DNA from: Zobellia uliginosa
GTDB lineage: Bacteria; Bacteroidota; Bacteroidia; Flavobacteriales; Flavobacteriaceae
Length of the DNA: 64,000 bases
Direction: 5' to 3'
NCBI RefSeq assembly: GCF_900156625.1
Contig: NZ_FTOB01000002.1
Coordinates: forward strand, 242,275-306,274
Shown piece by piece: positions 9,655 through 19,976 of the stretch (position 1 is its first letter; the number at the start of each line of letters is the position of its first letter). Under the pieces are notes generated by a model. That model worked only from the letters and a program-made list of their open reading frames with translations, was not told the DNA's origin and searched no databases. The position numbers and the translations under genes are program-made.

Positions 9655-12480
9655 ATGGGAATGAATCTTAGAAAGGCGATGAAGCAAGTGAAAGGAAAAG
9701 AAATGTGGTTTACCATCTGTATGGTATGGGTTTCGGTTATGGCCATGGCACAAACTACGGCGCATCCAAGAATTTACGTTACCGATCAAGAAAGAGCGGT
9801 TTTTGTAAAATCTTTGGAAAGTGTTGAATGGAAGAAGGAACTGGTCAATGCAAAGAAGGAGCGATTGGCAAAGTATATTTCTTATTGTGAAAAGGATCCC
9901 GAATGGTTGGTTTCACGGCTTCAAATGAACTGGAACACCAAACACGATAAGGTCTTTTTAAAAGGCGGTGATTTTTCACATTCCAAAGGAAAGGCTCCCG
10001 TTCCCACAGTGAGGTATTCGGGTACACGTGATTGGGCAACGGATTACGAGCGTCCGAAATTGGAAGAGGTGCAACCCTACTTGGACGACCCTCGGGGCCT
10101 GTATCTAAGGCATAAGGAAAGCGGAAAAATGGAATGGGTACACCCTTCCCGATCAGGCTTTGCCATCGATAAGATCAACGAACAGATTATGGAACTCGTG
10201 GCGGATGCCGCTTTTTTGTACTGGCTTACCGGTGAACAAAAATATGCCGATTTTGCCGCCCCAGTTTTCTTTACCTATATGGAGGGAATGTATTATAGGG
10301 ATGCGCCCATCGATCTTGAAAAATCGGAACAGGCCAATATTTCAGGCCTCGCCACTTTTGAAGTCATTCACGAAGGTATTGTAGTTTCCTTGGTAACCAC
10401 CTACGATTTTCTCTACCATTACTTTAAGGCAAATAAAAAAGACCTCGATACTTCGGTGGCCGTATTCCAAAAATGGGGCGACCAGATTATCAAGAAGGGA
10501 ATTCCCGATAATAACTGGAATCTATTCCAAGCCCGGTTTCTTACCTACATCGGCTTGGTGCTAGAGGGAAATCAAAATTATAAGAACGGAAAGGGACAGG
10601 AGTATTTTTTAGACCATACTTTCAATATATCTACGGATCGGCAAATTGCCATCAAGGAAAGCTTGTTGGTTTATGACCAAGAAAATGCCATGTGGCCCGA
10701 GTGTGCTTCGTATTCGGTTCATGTAATCACTACCTTTTTACGTATATTCACTTTATTGGACCATGCTACCAATGCCAATGAGTTTGCCAATTTCCCTATT
10801 GTTGAAAGGGCGGCCTTGGCTTCTTTTCAGTATTTGTTTCCGAGTGGGTATACCGTTGGCTTTGGCGATTCCCACCATAAAATGCTTCCCCCGGAAAACT
10901 TTGAACTTTTGGTGGCCAACTATAGAAAGTACGGTCAAGTGGAAAAGGAGAAATTGATATCGGGACTCCTATCGGAAATGGTAAATGAGGGGGTATATGA
11001 CCGAAGGGCGAAAGATTTCTTTGAATTGTTTTTCTATACGGATCATTTGATCGAGAACCATTCCAGGGAAGATGTAAACACCGATAAGCTCGTGTCGCCC
11101 ACTTTTTATGCGCCGAATGTAAGTATGCTCAACCAGCGCATGGGAAAGGGAGAAAATGCGGTAATGGCTTCTATAGTGGGGTCTTTTGGTAACCATGCCC
11201 ACGCCAATGGCATTTCATTGGAGTTGTATGCGAACAATTACGTTTTGGGTACCGATATGGGGCGCGGACCGAGTTATTGGCATGATGACCATAGGAATTT
11301 TTATTCCCGTTTTCCGGCCCATAACACCGTAGTGGTCGATGGTCAATCGGATTATGCGGCAATGCGTACCTATTTTCCTTTTAAGCTGGAGAATGTGTTT
11401 CCTAAATCTGGGGAAAGACCTTCCTTTGATAAAGTAACTTTTTCGAACGTATCCTTTGTAGAACCAAAGACGGTTTCCGACCAGCAACGCTTTACGGCGG
11501 TAATTGCTTCCAACAGTAAAAAACCATACGTGATCGATGTATTTCGCTCTAAAAAACAAAAGGGAGGAAGGCAGAAGCACGAATATATCTACCATAACCT
11601 AGGGCAATCGTTAGAGCTTTTTGACGTAAAAAATAATCCCTTAAAAACAAGGCCTACAGATGAACTGTCTTCTAGTAAAGGGGATTTAAAGGGCTATGAT
11701 TATTTTACGGATAAGACAAAAACAATCAATTCTGATGATATTCGGGCCATTTTTACCCTAAAAAGCAGTGAAAGTCCCGATAATTTCATGAAACTATGGG
11801 TCAAAGGAAGCGAAAACCAAACTTTGTATAAGGTCAATTCGCCAAAATCGAACGCCCTTAGTGAGGGTACCGCTCCTAAAGAGGTTCTTGAAAAACCCAT
11901 ACCGACCTTAATTTTGAAAAGGGACGAAGCGGCTTGGGAGCATCCCTTCGCGGTAATTTTTAATCCGTTTATGGAAGGGGAGGCCAACCCCATAGCAAAT
12001 GTGTCTTTTTCATCCGTGCCCGAGTATCCGAACACCCAGATTATCGATGTGTTGTTAAACGATAAAATCACTTTGGATCGAACGGTGTTAAATGCCTCGG
12101 AAAGCGATGTGGTATCTAAAGACGGTTTTTATCAAAAAGGATTGTTGTCTATTTTACGCTTGACCCACAACGAGGCCGATATCGAGTTTATGTTTTTGTC
12201 GGGAATGGAAAAGTTTGAATCGCATGGCTGGGATATCGTTTCATCGGGAAGACCATTTTCCTTTACACTGGAAAAGACTGCAAATGGATATGCCGTAAGC
12301 AATGATAAGCCCATAACCATCAACATGCCCCTGCCAAAGGAGGGAAGTCAACCTGAAATACAGTTGTACGAAGACGGTAAGCTCGTAGCGAGCAGAAAGG
12401 GAACCACCAATAGGAATAACTCGGGGCAAGTCGTGTTTAAGCTTTCCAAGGGGTATGACAAGGGTTTGATTACGTACTAA
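9655..12480 (+). CDS. Large heparinase II/III-superfamily polysaccharide lyase
   Basis: This 941-residue secreted protein has the layout of heparinase II/III-fold lyases: a signal peptide (hydrophobic stretch ending AMAQ), an alpha/alpha-toroid half (about 60-470) and a beta-sandwich half. The heparinase II/III signature begins near residue 505 with NHAHANGISLELY, followed by a histidine-rich stretch and AHNTVVVDG. These enzymes cleave bonds to uronic acids by beta-elimination, leaving an unsaturated sugar for GH88. It is longer than typical PL12, PL15, PL17 or PL21 enzymes, so the PL family is left open. The ATG at 9679 is an alternative start. An uncharacterised lyase family is possible. 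Confidence 0.75.
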   Translation: MGMNLRKAMKQVKGKEMWFTICMVWVSVMAMAQTTAHPRIYVTDQERAVFVKSLESVEWKKELVNAKKERLAKYISYCEKDPEWLVSRLQMNWNTKHDKVFLKGGDFSHSKGKAPVPTVRYSGTRDWATDYERPKLEEVQPYLDDPRGLYLRHKESGKMEWVHPSRSGFAIDKINEQIMELVADAAFLYWLTGEQKYADFAAPVFFTYMEGMYYRDAPIDLEKSEQANISGLATFEVIHEGIVVSLVTTYDFLYHYFKANKKDLDTSVAVFQKWGDQIIKKGIPDNNWNLFQARFLTYIGLVLEGNQNYKNGKGQEYFLDHTFNISTDRQIAIKESLLVYDQENAMWPECASYSVHVITTFLRIFTLLDHATNANEFANFPIVERAALASFQYLFPSGYTVGFGDSHHKMLPPENFELLVANYRKYGQVEKEKLISGLLSEMVNEGVYDRRAKDFFELFFYTDHLIENHSREDVNTDKLVSPTFYAPNVSMLNQRMGKGENAVMASIVGSFGNHAHANGISLELYANNYVLGTDMGRGPSYWHDDHRNFYSRFPAHNTVVVDGQSDYAAMRTYFPFKLENVFPKSGERPSFDKVTFSNVSFVEPKTVSDQQRFTAVIASNSKKPYVIDVFRSKKQKGGRQKHEYIYHNLGQSLELFDVKNNPLKTRPTDELSSSKGDLKGYDYFTDKTKTINSDDIRAIFTLKSSESPDNFMKLWVKGSENQTLYKVNSPKSNALSEGTAPKEVLEKPIPTLILKRDEAAWEHPFAVIFNPFMEGEANPIANVSFSSVPEYPNTQIIDVLLNDKITLDRTVLNASESDVVSKDGFYQKGLLSILRLTHNEADIEFMFLSGMEKFESHGWDIVSSGRPFSFTLEKTANGYAVSNDKPITINMPLPKEGSQPEIQLYEDGKLVASRKGTTNRNNSGQVVFKLSKGYDKGLITY

Positions 12481-12559
12481 ATCATGATAGTTAATCAGAA
12501 CCAAAAGTAACAAGAAGTAAAATTATCAATTAGAACCAAGTAACCTTAAGTACGAGAAC

Positions 12560-14545
12560 ATGAAAGTAATAATGAAAGTGGTATTGTTCGCATTTGTTGC
12601 GATATTGACTTTGGGAATAGGCCTGGCCCAAGATAAGGAAGTAAAAAAACTGTCCGATGATGAACGTATGGCATGGTGGCGCGATGCCAAATTTGGAATG
12701 TTCATCCATTGGGGCGTCTATTCCATTCCCGGAGGGGAAAGAAACGGGGAAATCTGTGGAGGGGGTGCCGAATGGATTATGGACAAGTTAGATTATACCA
12801 TTGAGGAGTACGAAAATTTACCTCCTGTATTCGACCCCGTTAAGTTCGATGCCGATGAATGGGTTGCCATGGCCAAGGATGCCGGAATGAAGTATATCGT
12901 AATCACTTCAAAACACCATGATGGTTTTGGTCTGTGGGACTCTAAGGTGTCGGATTATGATATCATGGATTCGTCACCTTTTAAGCGAGACGTGATCAAG
13001 GAATTGTCGGATGCCTGTAAAAAACAGGATATCGTTTTCTGTTTCTATCACTCCATCGTAGACTGGCACCACCCTCAGGCGCAGGGCAATTTATTCCCGA
13101 ATTACAATGCAGGTCAAAAAGACCAGACCATAGTAAACCCTGAATTTCCCGAATACTTTAAGAATTACCTAAAACCCCAGGTAAAAGAGCTATTGACCAA
13201 TTACGGCGATATAGGCGTGGTTTGGTTCGATGGGGATTGGATTGCCGATTACACCACCGAAATGGGGAAGGAAATGTATGATTTTATCAGGGGTATCCAA
13301 CCCAATACCATTATCAACAATAGGGTAGACAAGGGCCGTATGGGAATGGAAGGTATGGACCGCGAAGGGAATTTTGCAGGTGATTTCGGTACGCCCGAAC
13401 AAGAGATACCGGCTACGGGCATCGATTCCGACTGGGAGTCTTGTATGACCATGAACGGGTCGTGGGGCTATAAACCTTCCGATAAAAACTGGAAAAGCAG
13501 TAAAAAGTTGATCCAGAACTTGGTAGATATCGTATCAAAAGGCGGTAATTTTCTTTTGAACATAGGTCCTGACGGACTTGGCCAGTTTCCACCGGAAAGT
13601 GTAGAAAGATTAAAGGAAATTGGTGATTGGACCGATGTCAACGGTGAGGCCATTTACGGAAGCAGTGCCAGTCCTTACGACCGTCCTGAATGGGGGCGTT
13701 ATACTATTAAGGATGATATTCTTTATGCCCATGTTTTTGATTGGCCGGAAGACGGACAATTGGTAATCAATAGGGATATCCAATTACAAAGGGCTTCGTT
13801 ATTGGCCGACGGTACTAAATTGAAAGCGGGGCTCACCGATAAAGGCTTGACGATCCAGCTTCCGAAAACGGCACCTGCTGCTGCCGTCAGCGTCATTAAA
13901 ATGACCTTGTTGACTAAGGACGATTGGGCGAATTTCGGAAAATATAGGGCGGCCAACGAGCAATTACAAGCGCCTTCTAAAAAGGAAAATCGCGTAGTTT
14001 TTATGGGGAATAGCATTACTGAAGGCTGGGGAAAGCACCATGCCGAATTTTTTACCGAAAACCCCTCGTATATCAATCGCGGTATTAGTGGGCAGACAAC
14101 TACTCAAATGCTATTGCGTTTCAGGCCTGACGTTATCGATTTAAACCCCAAGGCGGTCGTGATTTTGGCCGGCACCAATGATATTGCCGGTAACCGTGGG
14201 CCCATAAGCAACGATATGATCGCAAAGAATATCTTTTCAATGGCAGAGCTCGCCAAGGCCAATGGTATAAAGGTAGTATTGGCCTCGGCATTACCGGCCA
14301 ACAGCTATTCTTGGAGCCCCTCGATCGCACCCGCGGACCAGATTATCGAACTCAACAAAAGGATCAAGGCCTATGCCGATAAGAACAAGATCGTATACCT
14401 CGATTATTACACGCCTATGGTAGATGGAGAAAAAGGTCTGAAAAGCGAGTACGGTAGGGATAGTGTGCATCCGAACCTTGAAGGGTACAAGGTTATGGAA
14501 CCCTTGGTAAAGGAAGCGATCAAAAAAGCCTTAAAACGAAAATAA
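12560..14545 (+). CDS. GH29 alpha-L-fucosidase fused to SGNH/GDSL esterase
   Basis: This 661-residue secreted protein carries two enzymes. After a signal peptide (1-24) the GH29 part shows KFGMFIHWG (44-52), ITSKHHDGF (115-123) and the nucleophile region VWFDGD, with D224 as the expected nucleophile. From about residue 475 an SGNH hydrolase follows: GNSITEGW (S485), the block-II glycine in RGISGQTT, GTND (N540) and the D634/H637 pair in DSVHPN. All four SGNH blocks are intact, so the C-terminal domain should be active. The fusion implies that a fucose residue, or a neighbour, carries an acyl group removed alongside fucosidic cleavage. The esterase substrate is inferred. Confidence 0.9.
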   Translation: MKVIMKVVLFAFVAILTLGIGLAQDKEVKKLSDDERMAWWRDAKFGMFIHWGVYSIPGGERNGEICGGGAEWIMDKLDYTIEEYENLPPVFDPVKFDADEWVAMAKDAGMKYIVITSKHHDGFGLWDSKVSDYDIMDSSPFKRDVIKELSDACKKQDIVFCFYHSIVDWHHPQAQGNLFPNYNAGQKDQTIVNPEFPEYFKNYLKPQVKELLTNYGDIGVVWFDGDWIADYTTEMGKEMYDFIRGIQPNTIINNRVDKGRMGMEGMDREGNFAGDFGTPEQEIPATGIDSDWESCMTMNGSWGYKPSDKNWKSSKKLIQNLVDIVSKGGNFLLNIGPDGLGQFPPESVERLKEIGDWTDVNGEAIYGSSASPYDRPEWGRYTIKDDILYAHVFDWPEDGQLVINRDIQLQRASLLADGTKLKAGLTDKGLTIQLPKTAPAAAVSVIKMTLLTKDDWANFGKYRAANEQLQAPSKKENRVVFMGNSITEGWGKHHAEFFTENPSYINRGISGQTTTQMLLRFRPDVIDLNPKAVVILAGTNDIAGNRGPISNDMIAKNIFSMAELAKANGIKVVLASALPANSYSWSPSIAPADQIIELNKRIKAYADKNKIVYLDYYTPMVDGEKGLKSEYGRDSVHPNLEGYKVMEPLVKEAIKKALKRK

Positions 14546-14735
14546 GATAAGGGCGGAATGATGTTGGTCTAGGAAAGATACATACGACTTCACGGGGATA
14601 ATGATGGTTTAAAATACATTCGAACACTGTGGGGTAGAAATAAAAACTTTTTTTGAATCTGAAGCCTTATCGCCCGATATACGGTCAATGGGCTATAATT
14701 TATAGAGCCTGAATACTATATTATATTATAAATAG

Positions 14736-14781
14736 CCAAGAACCGATAACATTGTAATGTGATTGGTGCTTGGTTTTTTTT
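14736..14781 (+). terminator. Intrinsic terminator inside the PUL
   Basis: A long imperfect hairpin begins with CCAAG at 14736-14740, contains an inner ACATT/AATGT stem and closes with CTTGG at 14769-14773. Eight T residues follow directly (14774-14781). It lies between the GH29-SGNH gene and the second lyase, so it probably ends or attenuates the first enzyme transcript. Confidence 0.68.
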
Positions 14782-14831
14782 AGCCGGAATAGGCCGATCA
14801 TTGAGTTTTGACCAATAGTGAACATGAAACG

Positions 14832-17138
14832 ATGAAAAGAACACTTCTATATATTTTCCTTGCTTTGGTAGTTGTAGGGAGGGCCCAGGAAAGAAACTAC
14901 CTTCTACATACCGATGCCAATATAAAACAACTGAAAAACCAGATTTCCCGTAACGAAGCGGTTCGTAAGAGTTGGGATACCCAATACAAAAAAGCCGAAA
15001 AACTCCTGAAAAAAGGCAAGTTGAAGGCTGCCGATTGCCAATTGTTGGGGCTGGCCTACCGCATGACGGGTAAACCGAAATTTGCCGAAGCCATAAAGGT
15101 GATTTTAATCGATTACACAAAAAGGGATACTTGGGAAAGTAAAACGCTTTTGAGTCGCACCCCAAAATGGAAGGGGGGGCTGAAGACCTCCCATACGAGC
15201 TTCTATATTGCCATTGGATACGATTGTATTTATAACTATTTGACGGAAAACGAAAGACAGGAAATCGCGGAAGATTTTGTCAAGGTGGGAATAACGCCTC
15301 CCCGAGAAGACTGGCTGCTTCCTAATACCGACTTTCATACCTTCGATACCATGGGCCATAACTGGTGGAGTGCCTGTGTGTACATGGCCGGATTTAGTTC
15401 CTTGGCGATCAGGAACGAGATTCCCGAAGCCCAAAAATGGGTCGATGAAATTGCGGATACCGCCAAAGAATGGATAGATTACTCCGGTAGCCTACTTCAA
15501 AACAAGCCTCCTACTTTTGATAAGGATGGTGGGTTTTACGAAAGTATCAACTATGCTTCCTATGGGGTCTCGCAATATTTATTGTTTCGCTATGCATTTC
15601 AATCGGCCTTGCCCGAGGTCAAGCAGGTAGAGCTGCCTATTCTGGATAAAATAGGGGACTTCTTTATACAGACCAGTTATTATGTGAAAGACGATAAGGT
15701 CATGTCGGTCAATTTCGGCGATTCGTTTATCAATAAAACGGGTAATAGCTGCGTAACCCTATTATGGCATTTAGGCTATACCGATGATAAATACGCTTGG
15801 TATATTGACAAGGTTAGCCAAGGGAGCGACAATGAAGGGATGCAATTGGAAACGCCCAATGGTCTATTGTTGCACCCCGTGCTTCCTAAGTTGGCCGATG
15901 ATTTCGTTCCCGACTTGCCCACATCACATTTGTATAAGGATATGGGCTGGGCGACCCTTCGCAATTCTTGGGACGATAATGCCACCATGCTTGCGGTAAA
16001 GTCCGGTTTCACCTGGAACCATACCCATGCCGATGCGGGGTCTTATATCCTCTTCCACAAAGGAAAGAACTTGATAATCGATTCAGGAAATGCCTCTTAT
16101 TTGAGTCCCCTTTATACCGAATACTACTGTCAGAGCGAAGCCCATAACGTGGTAATGTTCAATGGCGAAGGGCAAAATCGAAAGGATATATACTTTGGGG
16201 TAACAAACCAAGGGTCGCTCCATAATTTGGTGGAAGGCGAGAATTTCAAATACCTTTTGGCCAATGCTACTGGACCGTACTCCCATATATTGTCACGCAA
16301 TTACAGAAATTTTGTTTGGGTAGGCGATGTTATTTTGGTCATAGACGACCTCTTGGCCCATAAGCCGGGTAAGTTCGAGTGGTTGCTGCACTACAACGGC
16401 GAATCAACGCTAAAAGGGGGTATTGATTTGACGATAAAGGAAGATGATGCCAAGGTTTTGGTCCGTCCACTTTATCCAGAGACTTTTCCTCCAGGAGGCG
16501 AACGACCTCATGATTTCCCCGAACACATGCTGCTGACGGAAAAAATGGGCTATGAAGACCATCACCCCGAACAGATCAAACCCTATTGGTCCATCAGTCA
16601 TTTTGAGGAAACGGTGCGGACCAAATTTGTTAGCGCCATCATTTTGGAGGATGAGGAAAATAAAGGGAAGCTCCCTGTTATCGAACGCTTTGAAGGGACG
16701 GATTTTTTGGGCGTGTCCATCACCCAAGAAGGCAAGACTACCCAAGTGTATTTGAACTTGTTGGCGGATGGAAGGCTAAAGCATAGGAACAGTGTGATTG
16801 ATATGAACGGTTGGCAAACAGATGCTTATCTCACTGTTTTGACTTTTAAGGAAGGCGCCGATGTGACCAATATTGAAAATATAGATGAACTTTTCATTGG
16901 CCATGGTAGCTACTTGAGAAGGGACGGGAAGGCCTTAATGCATTCCCACTCAAAATACACCGCATTGGTAGAGGATTTTAATTCAGGGAGTTTAAAAGTT
17001 GAATTTCAAGGACAGGCCAATACCACGCTCAGCATCCATACGAAGAATGTGGAAACTTCCGTAGACATAGGCCGGAATGTGAAATCCCAAAGTTTCGACG
17101 AAAGCCTAAATATGATCCAACTAAAAATCACGGAATAA
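14832..17138 (+). CDS. Heparinase II/III-family polysaccharide lyase (second)
   Basis: This is a secreted lyase of about 768 residues, starting at the ATG at 14832; an in-frame start at 14808 would place charged residues before the signal peptide. After the signal peptide (to about residue 20), the alpha/alpha-toroid half includes MGHNWWSACVY and DGGFYESINYASY, which match the substrate-binding segments of the fold. The beta-sandwich half begins with WNHTHADAGSYILF and EAHNVVMFNG, the heparinase II/III signature. It is about 170 residues shorter than the first lyase and clearly diverged from it. The two may cut different linkages or act as an endo/exo pair. The PL family number is not assigned. 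Confidence 0.82.
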   Translation: MKRTLLYIFLALVVVGRAQERNYLLHTDANIKQLKNQISRNEAVRKSWDTQYKKAEKLLKKGKLKAADCQLLGLAYRMTGKPKFAEAIKVILIDYTKRDTWESKTLLSRTPKWKGGLKTSHTSFYIAIGYDCIYNYLTENERQEIAEDFVKVGITPPREDWLLPNTDFHTFDTMGHNWWSACVYMAGFSSLAIRNEIPEAQKWVDEIADTAKEWIDYSGSLLQNKPPTFDKDGGFYESINYASYGVSQYLLFRYAFQSALPEVKQVELPILDKIGDFFIQTSYYVKDDKVMSVNFGDSFINKTGNSCVTLLWHLGYTDDKYAWYIDKVSQGSDNEGMQLETPNGLLLHPVLPKLADDFVPDLPTSHLYKDMGWATLRNSWDDNATMLAVKSGFTWNHTHADAGSYILFHKGKNLIIDSGNASYLSPLYTEYYCQSEAHNVVMFNGEGQNRKDIYFGVTNQGSLHNLVEGENFKYLLANATGPYSHILSRNYRNFVWVGDVILVIDDLLAHKPGKFEWLLHYNGESTLKGGIDLTIKEDDAKVLVRPLYPETFPPGGERPHDFPEHMLLTEKMGYEDHHPEQIKPYWSISHFEETVRTKFVSAIILEDEENKGKLPVIERFEGTDFLGVSITQEGKTTQVYLNLLADGRLKHRNSVIDMNGWQTDAYLTVLTFKEGADVTNIENIDELFIGHGSYLRRDGKALMHSHSKYTALVEDFNSGSLKVEFQGQANTTLSIHTKNVETSVDIGRNVKSQSFDESLNMIQLKITE

Positions 17139-17254
17139 GGTGCATGGATGAATCAATGGGGGCTATTGGAAGGATGCTCCGATATCTTCAATTAGTGAAA
17201 CTAGGATGTTATTGGTGGTTCCGGAACATAGCTTAAGACTTTAAATAAAATTTC

Positions 17255-19087
17255 ATGATATCAATTCGGAAAAAAGAAAATAGACAGTTCCTAAAGTATG
17301 TAAGTGTGGTGGCACTTTTGTTCTTTTGGGTCCAGATAGGATATAGTCAAGAAAAGAAGGAGCGGCCCAACGTCATTCTTATTTTGGTAGATGACCAAGG
17401 GTATGGCGATATTGCCGCCTTGGGAAATCCCTATATCAAAACTCCCCATATCGACGACCTGCATGCTACAAGTGCAAGGTTCACCGACTATCACGTCAAC
17501 CCGACCTGTGCCCCCACGCGAGCGGCCTTGTTGACCGGTCACCACGCGAATAGGGCAGGGGTCTGGCATACCATTAACGGTCGCTCCCTACTATTGGAAA
17601 GAGAGACTACCATGGCCCAAATATTTAAAGAGAATGGCTACGTAACTTCTATGTTCGGTAAATGGCATTTGGGCGATAATTATCCTTTTCGACCCCAAGA
17701 TAAAGGCTTTGATGAGGTCTTAAGCCATGGTGGTGGCGGTATGGAGCAGACCATGGATTATTGGGACAACGACTATTTTGACGACATGTATGTCCATAAC
17801 GGGGAACTGAAGAAATACGAAGGCTATTGTACCGATGTTTGGTTCAACGAGGCCATTAAGTATATCGAGGCGCATAAAAACAAACCCTTCTTTTGTTATT
17901 TGCCTACCAATGTCGCACATTCGCCCTATTTTGTGGCCGATGGGTTTTCGGCACCTTACCAAGACAATGAAAACATTCCGCTCCCTGCCTTTTACGGTAT
18001 GATCGCGAATATTGATAAGAACATCGGCAAGCTGATGGAGTATTTGAAAGCTTCCGATATTCTCGATAATACCATCATTATCTTTACTACCGATAATGGT
18101 ACCGCCCAAGGGGCAAGGGTTGAAGGACATCGCTTGGATGGTTTCGTGAGCAAAGGGTACAATGCGGGTATGCGTGGTATTAAGGCGAGTAAGTATGAAG
18201 GCGGACATCGGGTTCCCTTGTTCTTACATTGGAAAAATGGGGGCATTACCGTAGGAAAGGATATTGACGAACTGACCGCCCATTATGATGTATTGCCCAC
18301 CCTTGTAGAACTGTGCGGGCTGAAGACGAATGCCGATATCGAATTTGACGGACAAAGCCTTGTTCCTTTATTGAACGGAGACAATAGCCAGTTTAAAGAC
18401 CGAATCGTCATTACCAATTCACAGCGTACCGAAGTGCCGGAGCCGTGGCGAAGGACTTCCCTAATGCAGGGAAAATGGAGGCTGATCGATGGGGTGGAGC
18501 TGTATGATCTGAAAAAGGATCCGGAACAACGTACTAATATTGCGCACCAATATCCTGAAAAAATAAAGGAATACAAACGGGCCTATGACGCTTGGTGGAA
18601 GGATTTGGCACCGGGTTATAAAGACCTGCCTCGAATATATGTAGGCCATGAAGCGGAAAACCCCGCTAAATTGTATTGTCACGATTGGCATACTACAGGT
18701 GATAGCCCGTGGCATCAGAGGCATATACGTACGGCTTATATCGATAACGGGTATTGGGCACTACATGTTCACGAAACGGGCAGCTATGAGGTAAAACTCC
18801 GTAGATGGCCCGAAGAGACCCGACTGTCCTTAAATGCAAAAGCCCCGATAAGACCGGCCATTGCAGGAACCAGTGTTAGTGAAAGTAAACCGAGTGTAGC
18901 CTTGAATATAGAAAAGGCAAGGTTGAAAGTCCAAGATTTTGATAAGAAGGTGGATGTTGACCCTTCCGCAGAATATATAAAGTTCACCGTACGCCTGACA
19001 CAGGGTGAAGCGAAATTGCAAACCTGGTTTACATTGGATACCGGGGAGACCCTCGGAGCTTATTTTGTCAGTGTAGAAAAGTTGTAA
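17255..19087 (+). CDS. S1-family sulfatase with C-terminal beta extension
   Basis: This third sulfatase has 610 residues. A signal peptide covers about 1-31. Metal-binding VDDQGYGD is at 45-52 and the maturation motif CAPTRAALLTG has C85 as the formylglycine precursor. Threonine in place of the usual serine in CxPSR is tolerated in many S1 enzymes. FGKWHLGD and FTTDNGTAQG support the call. The last 130 or so residues, after the sulfatase core, form a predicted beta-rich extension not seen in the other three sulfatases here. The extension might bind substrate, but that is inference. Confidence 0.9.
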   Translation: MISIRKKENRQFLKYVSVVALLFFWVQIGYSQEKKERPNVILILVDDQGYGDIAALGNPYIKTPHIDDLHATSARFTDYHVNPTCAPTRAALLTGHHANRAGVWHTINGRSLLLERETTMAQIFKENGYVTSMFGKWHLGDNYPFRPQDKGFDEVLSHGGGGMEQTMDYWDNDYFDDMYVHNGELKKYEGYCTDVWFNEAIKYIEAHKNKPFFCYLPTNVAHSPYFVADGFSAPYQDNENIPLPAFYGMIANIDKNIGKLMEYLKASDILDNTIIIFTTDNGTAQGARVEGHRLDGFVSKGYNAGMRGIKASKYEGGHRVPLFLHWKNGGITVGKDIDELTAHYDVLPTLVELCGLKTNADIEFDGQSLVPLLNGDNSQFKDRIVITNSQRTEVPEPWRRTSLMQGKWRLIDGVELYDLKKDPEQRTNIAHQYPEKIKEYKRAYDAWWKDLAPGYKDLPRIYVGHEAENPAKLYCHDWHTTGDSPWHQRHIRTAYIDNGYWALHVHETGSYEVKLRRWPEETRLSLNAKAPIRPAIAGTSVSESKPSVALNIEKARLKVQDFDKKVDVDPSAEYIKFTVRLTQGEAKLQTWFTLDTGETLGAYFVSVEKL

Positions 19088-19154
19088 TGTAGCCCTGATT
19101 ATCTTTTCAACTTGTATCTTTAGTCGATTTTCGAATGGTATTGAAGTATTAAAA

Positions 19155-19952
19155 ATGAGAAAAATAGGGAACGTAACATTTATGAAGAAGATACAAAAGT
19201 ATATGAGTGGAAGAATAACGAACAAAATACAATTGACCTTATTAATGGTTTTGTCAATTTCGATTAAGGCCATGGGCCAAGATGAGCGCGTTGTGATCAA
19301 TGATACACTAAGCGCAAACGCCAGTTTGATTTTTTTGGATTCTTTTCAACTAGGGCTGGGAAACTGGCAAGTGGAGCAGATGCCGAAAGGAAGGGTCGAG
19401 CAAAAAAACGGAAAAATGGAAATCACCGATGTTTCCGGATGCACCATCTGGCTAAAGAAGAAGCTGGAAGGGCCTATAATGATTACCTATGACGCCTATG
19501 TTATTGATGAAGATGGCCCGCAAGACCGCGTATCCGACTTGAATTGTTTTTGGATGGCCCAAGATATGGAGCATCCCGATGACTTGTTCGTGAATTCGGG
19601 AAAACGGGGAGGGAAGTTTTCAAACTACGATAGTCTTAGGTTGTATTATATGGGCGTTGGGGGCCACGACAACTCCAAGACCCGCTTTCGAAGGTATACC
19701 GGTGATGGCAATAGGCCCTTGTTGTCCGAGCACGACCTTTCGGATAAGAAATACCTGATCAAGCCGAATACGCTTACCCAAATCAAGATTATCGCCTTTA
19801 ACGGAATCGTTCAATACTATAGGGACGGAAAGCGCATAATCGATTTTTACGATCCAGCTCCATATACCTCAGGCCATTTTGGCTTTAGAACGGTAAACAA
19901 CCACATGACCTTGGATAATTTCAAGGTGTTTAGATTAGATAGTGAACAATAG
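19155..19952 (+). CDS. Secreted YesU/DUF6250-like protein, role unknown
   Basis: This 265-residue exported protein has a beta-rich body resembling the YesU/DUF1961 and DUF6250 group, which have a concanavalin-like jelly-roll fold. Visible features are the early FLDSFQLGLGNWQVE segment, WMAQDMEHPDD, YYMGVGGHDN and the late HFGFRTVNNHMTLDNFKVFR, a pattern common in lectin-like domains. Members often sit in loci with pectate- or rhamnogalacturonan-type lyases. The true start may be the ATG at 19182 or 19203. No catalytic residues can be named. It is either a binding protein or an uncharacterised lyase/hydrolase. Confidence 0.6.
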   Translation: MRKIGNVTFMKKIQKYMSGRITNKIQLTLLMVLSISIKAMGQDERVVINDTLSANASLIFLDSFQLGLGNWQVEQMPKGRVEQKNGKMEITDVSGCTIWLKKKLEGPIMITYDAYVIDEDGPQDRVSDLNCFWMAQDMEHPDDLFVNSGKRGGKFSNYDSLRLYYMGVGGHDNSKTRFRRYTGDGNRPLLSEHDLSDKKYLIKPNTLTQIKIIAFNGIVQYYRDGKRIIDFYDPAPYTSGHFGFRTVNNHMTLDNFKVFRLDSEQ

Positions 19953-19976
19953 TATAGTAACGATAAAATAGAAACC

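Noticed and set aside
14774-14781. Run of eight T residues as a possible phase-variation tract
   Set aside because: It lies outside any coding region and directly follows a hairpin, so it is the tail of a terminator.
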